A stretch of 34,691 nt of DNA from an uncultured Clostridia bacterium (GTDB taxonomy: Bacteria > Bacillota > Clostridia > TANB77 > CAG-508), in NCBI GenBank assembly GCA_944388765.1, contig CALXKA010000012.1, positions 1-34,691 of the forward strand, in the 5' to 3' direction. A program made the position numbers and the translations under genes. A model generated the notes under the pieces. That model made no database searches. It was given only the letters and a program-made list of their open reading frames with translations, and had not been told where the DNA came from. The first letter of the stretch is position 1, and every line of letters begins with the position of its first letter. Below are positions 33,841 through 34,691 of the stretch, piece by piece.

Positions 33841-33870
33841 ATTGTATCATAAAATGTATAAAAAAAACAA
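33841..33870 (-). promoter_or_regulatory. possible promoter for the U32 gene
   Basis: On the minus strand, TTGTTT (33870-33865), an 18-nt spacer and TACAAT (33846-33841), 36 bp before the start codon. A weak match. Confidence 0.4.
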
Positions 33871-33900
33871 AAAAATAAATAAAATTTGTCAAAAAATTAG

Positions 33901-33929
33901 TTGACTAAAATATTAGCAAATGATAAAAT
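33901..33929 (+). promoter_or_regulatory. sigma-A promoter for cadherin-like protein gene
   Basis: TTGACT (33901-33906), a 17-nt spacer and TAAAAT (33924-33929), 33 bp before the ATG. Confidence 0.75.
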
Positions 33930-33962
33930 TATTCCATATTAAAGAGATAATAGGAGGAACAT

Positions 33963-34691
33963 ATGAAAAATTCATACAGGTTAAAAATTGTAACATTAGC
34001 TAGCATCATATTAGTAACAGTTTTATTAGGATGTTTTAACTTTTATAGTAACGCAGTAGAAGAAAATGAATCAGATTCAAACGCCGGAAATAATACAGGA
34101 GTTGAAATGCCACCACCAATATATGAAACACCAGCAGAATCTACTGAAACAACAAATACACAAGAAGAAACATCAGAACAAAATAACACCCAAACTACTA
34201 CACCAACTTCGTCATCAACACCAAACACAAGAACAACAGTTAGAAATGAAACATCAAGTAATGCCAATTTAAGTAATTTAGGAATTAGACCACATGATTT
34301 TACAGGTTTTACGCCAAATACAACTAGTTATTCAGTAACAGTACCATCAGATACTGAGTCAGTAGAAGTATATGCACAAGCAGCAGATAATAGTGCAACG
34401 ATTTCAGGAACAGGAACAGTAACTCTTGAAGAAGGAGAAAATATAATAAATGTAACTGTTACAGCAGAAGATGGAACAACAAAAACTTATACAATTAATA
34501 TAACAAGAGAAACAAGCGAAGTAGCAGAGGAAAATGTTCAAGAAAACGGTCTTGCAAAGTTAGTTATTCAAAATGTAGAAATGACACCAGAATTCAAAAC
34601 AAATACATATGAATATACTGCAAAATATATAGGAGAAAAAACAACATTACCAATAGAAGTAGAAGCAACAGATGAAACCTATCAAATAGAA
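33963..34691 (+). CDS. secreted cadherin-like beta-sandwich repeat protein (partial, runs off the window)
   Basis: The first 243 residues of an exported protein, still open at the end of the window. The N terminus is a signal peptide with a hydrophobic core (about 8-23). VLLGC (19-23) is a near-lipobox, and SNA (29-31) is an alternative signal-peptidase I site. Residues 32-98 are a Thr/Ser/Gln/Pro-rich linker. From about 99 come cadherin-like domain (PF12733-type) features: LSNLGIRPHDFTGFTPNTTSYSV split at 102-124, then GENIINVTVTAEDGTTKTYTI at ~181-201. A second unit begins LAKLVIQ...FKTNTYEYT. These domains usually mediate surface adhesion. A strong AGGAGG precedes the ATG. Confidence 0.82.
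   Translation, partial: MKNSYRLKIVTLASIILVTVLLGCFNFYSNAVEENESDSNAGNNTGVEMPPPIYETPAESTETTNTQEETSEQNNTQTTTPTSSSTPNTRTTVRNETSSNANLSNLGIRPHDFTGFTPNTTSYSVTVPSDTESVEVYAQAADNSATISGTGTVTLEEGENIINVTVTAEDGTTKTYTINITRETSEVAEENVQENGLAKLVIQNVEMTPEFKTNTYEYTAKYIGEKTTLPIEVEATDETYQIE

Noticed and set aside
34043..34272. ORFs on both strands inside the last gene
   Set aside because: They are low-complexity shadows of the Thr/Gln-rich linker of the cadherin-like protein.
1..34691. CRISPR array, prophage block, insertion sequence or rRNA
   Set aside because: No regularly spaced direct repeats, transposase or integrase genes, or rRNA sequence were found; only the ORF6N gene hints at mobile DNA.

Overview
This is a chromosomal segment of a very AT-rich, spore-forming, anaerobic Firmicute, most likely an uncultured gut Clostridia lineage. 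I base this on A/T-ending codons and AGGAGG-type ribosome sites throughout, sporulation genes (ylbJ, sleB, an H-type small acid-soluble spore protein), a reverse-type rubrerythrin for oxygen and peroxide defence, a T-box before glycyl-tRNA synthetase, and U32, DUF5665, CD1247-type and RNHCP proteins. The class is inferred; I could not run a placement.

Layout. 1-3.7 kb is accessory and decayed: a cluster of hairpins, an orphan ORF, an ORF6N/KilA-type antirepressor gene with an in-frame TAA, a class I glutamine amidotransferase gene with an in-frame TGA, a small HAD nucleotidase, and an orphan whose codon use differs from its neighbours. 4.0-9.8 kb holds ftsY, a large UPF0182 membrane protein, a DUF5665 protein, and the divergent pair zinc-ribbon/HTH protein plus tyrS. 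9.9-14 kb holds rubrerythrin, a YbgC-type thioesterase, a cytoplasmic alpha-amylase and the sporulation gene ylbJ. 14.1-21.8 kb is a long plus-strand run: murB, yvcK, glycogen-debranching enzyme, ruvC (frameshifted), an HD phosphohydrolase, a metallo-beta-lactamase-fold protein and holA.

21.8-22.3 kb contains what I read as a decayed type III (ToxIN/AbiQ-type) toxin-antitoxin locus: a promoter, a short RNA region, a terminator, then a broken toxN gene in the family's usual order. 22.3-26.7 kb holds sleB, then yqeG, a prepilin peptidase, an M24 peptidase, efp and a CD1247-type zinc-ribbon protein. 26.7-31.3 kb holds a two-helix membrane protein, tRNA-Trp, the T-box and glyQS, sspH, a TGS-uridine kinase fusion and an RNHCP protein. 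31.3 kb to the end holds a large U32 peptidase/hydroxylase (frameshifted) and the start of a secreted cadherin-like repeat protein.

The most unusual signals are two. First, the only two frameshifted housekeeping genes, ruvC and the U32 gene, break in the same way: both need a +1 shift exactly at a zero-frame CGG codon preceded by T, and in both the +1 codon is a glycine GGN. By eye, CGG is otherwise absent from the conserved genes of the window. This fits either +1 frameshifting at a very rare or poorly decoded codon, or a systematic sequence error. Second, the toxIN remnant keeps its non-coding architecture while the toxin has lost its reading frame.
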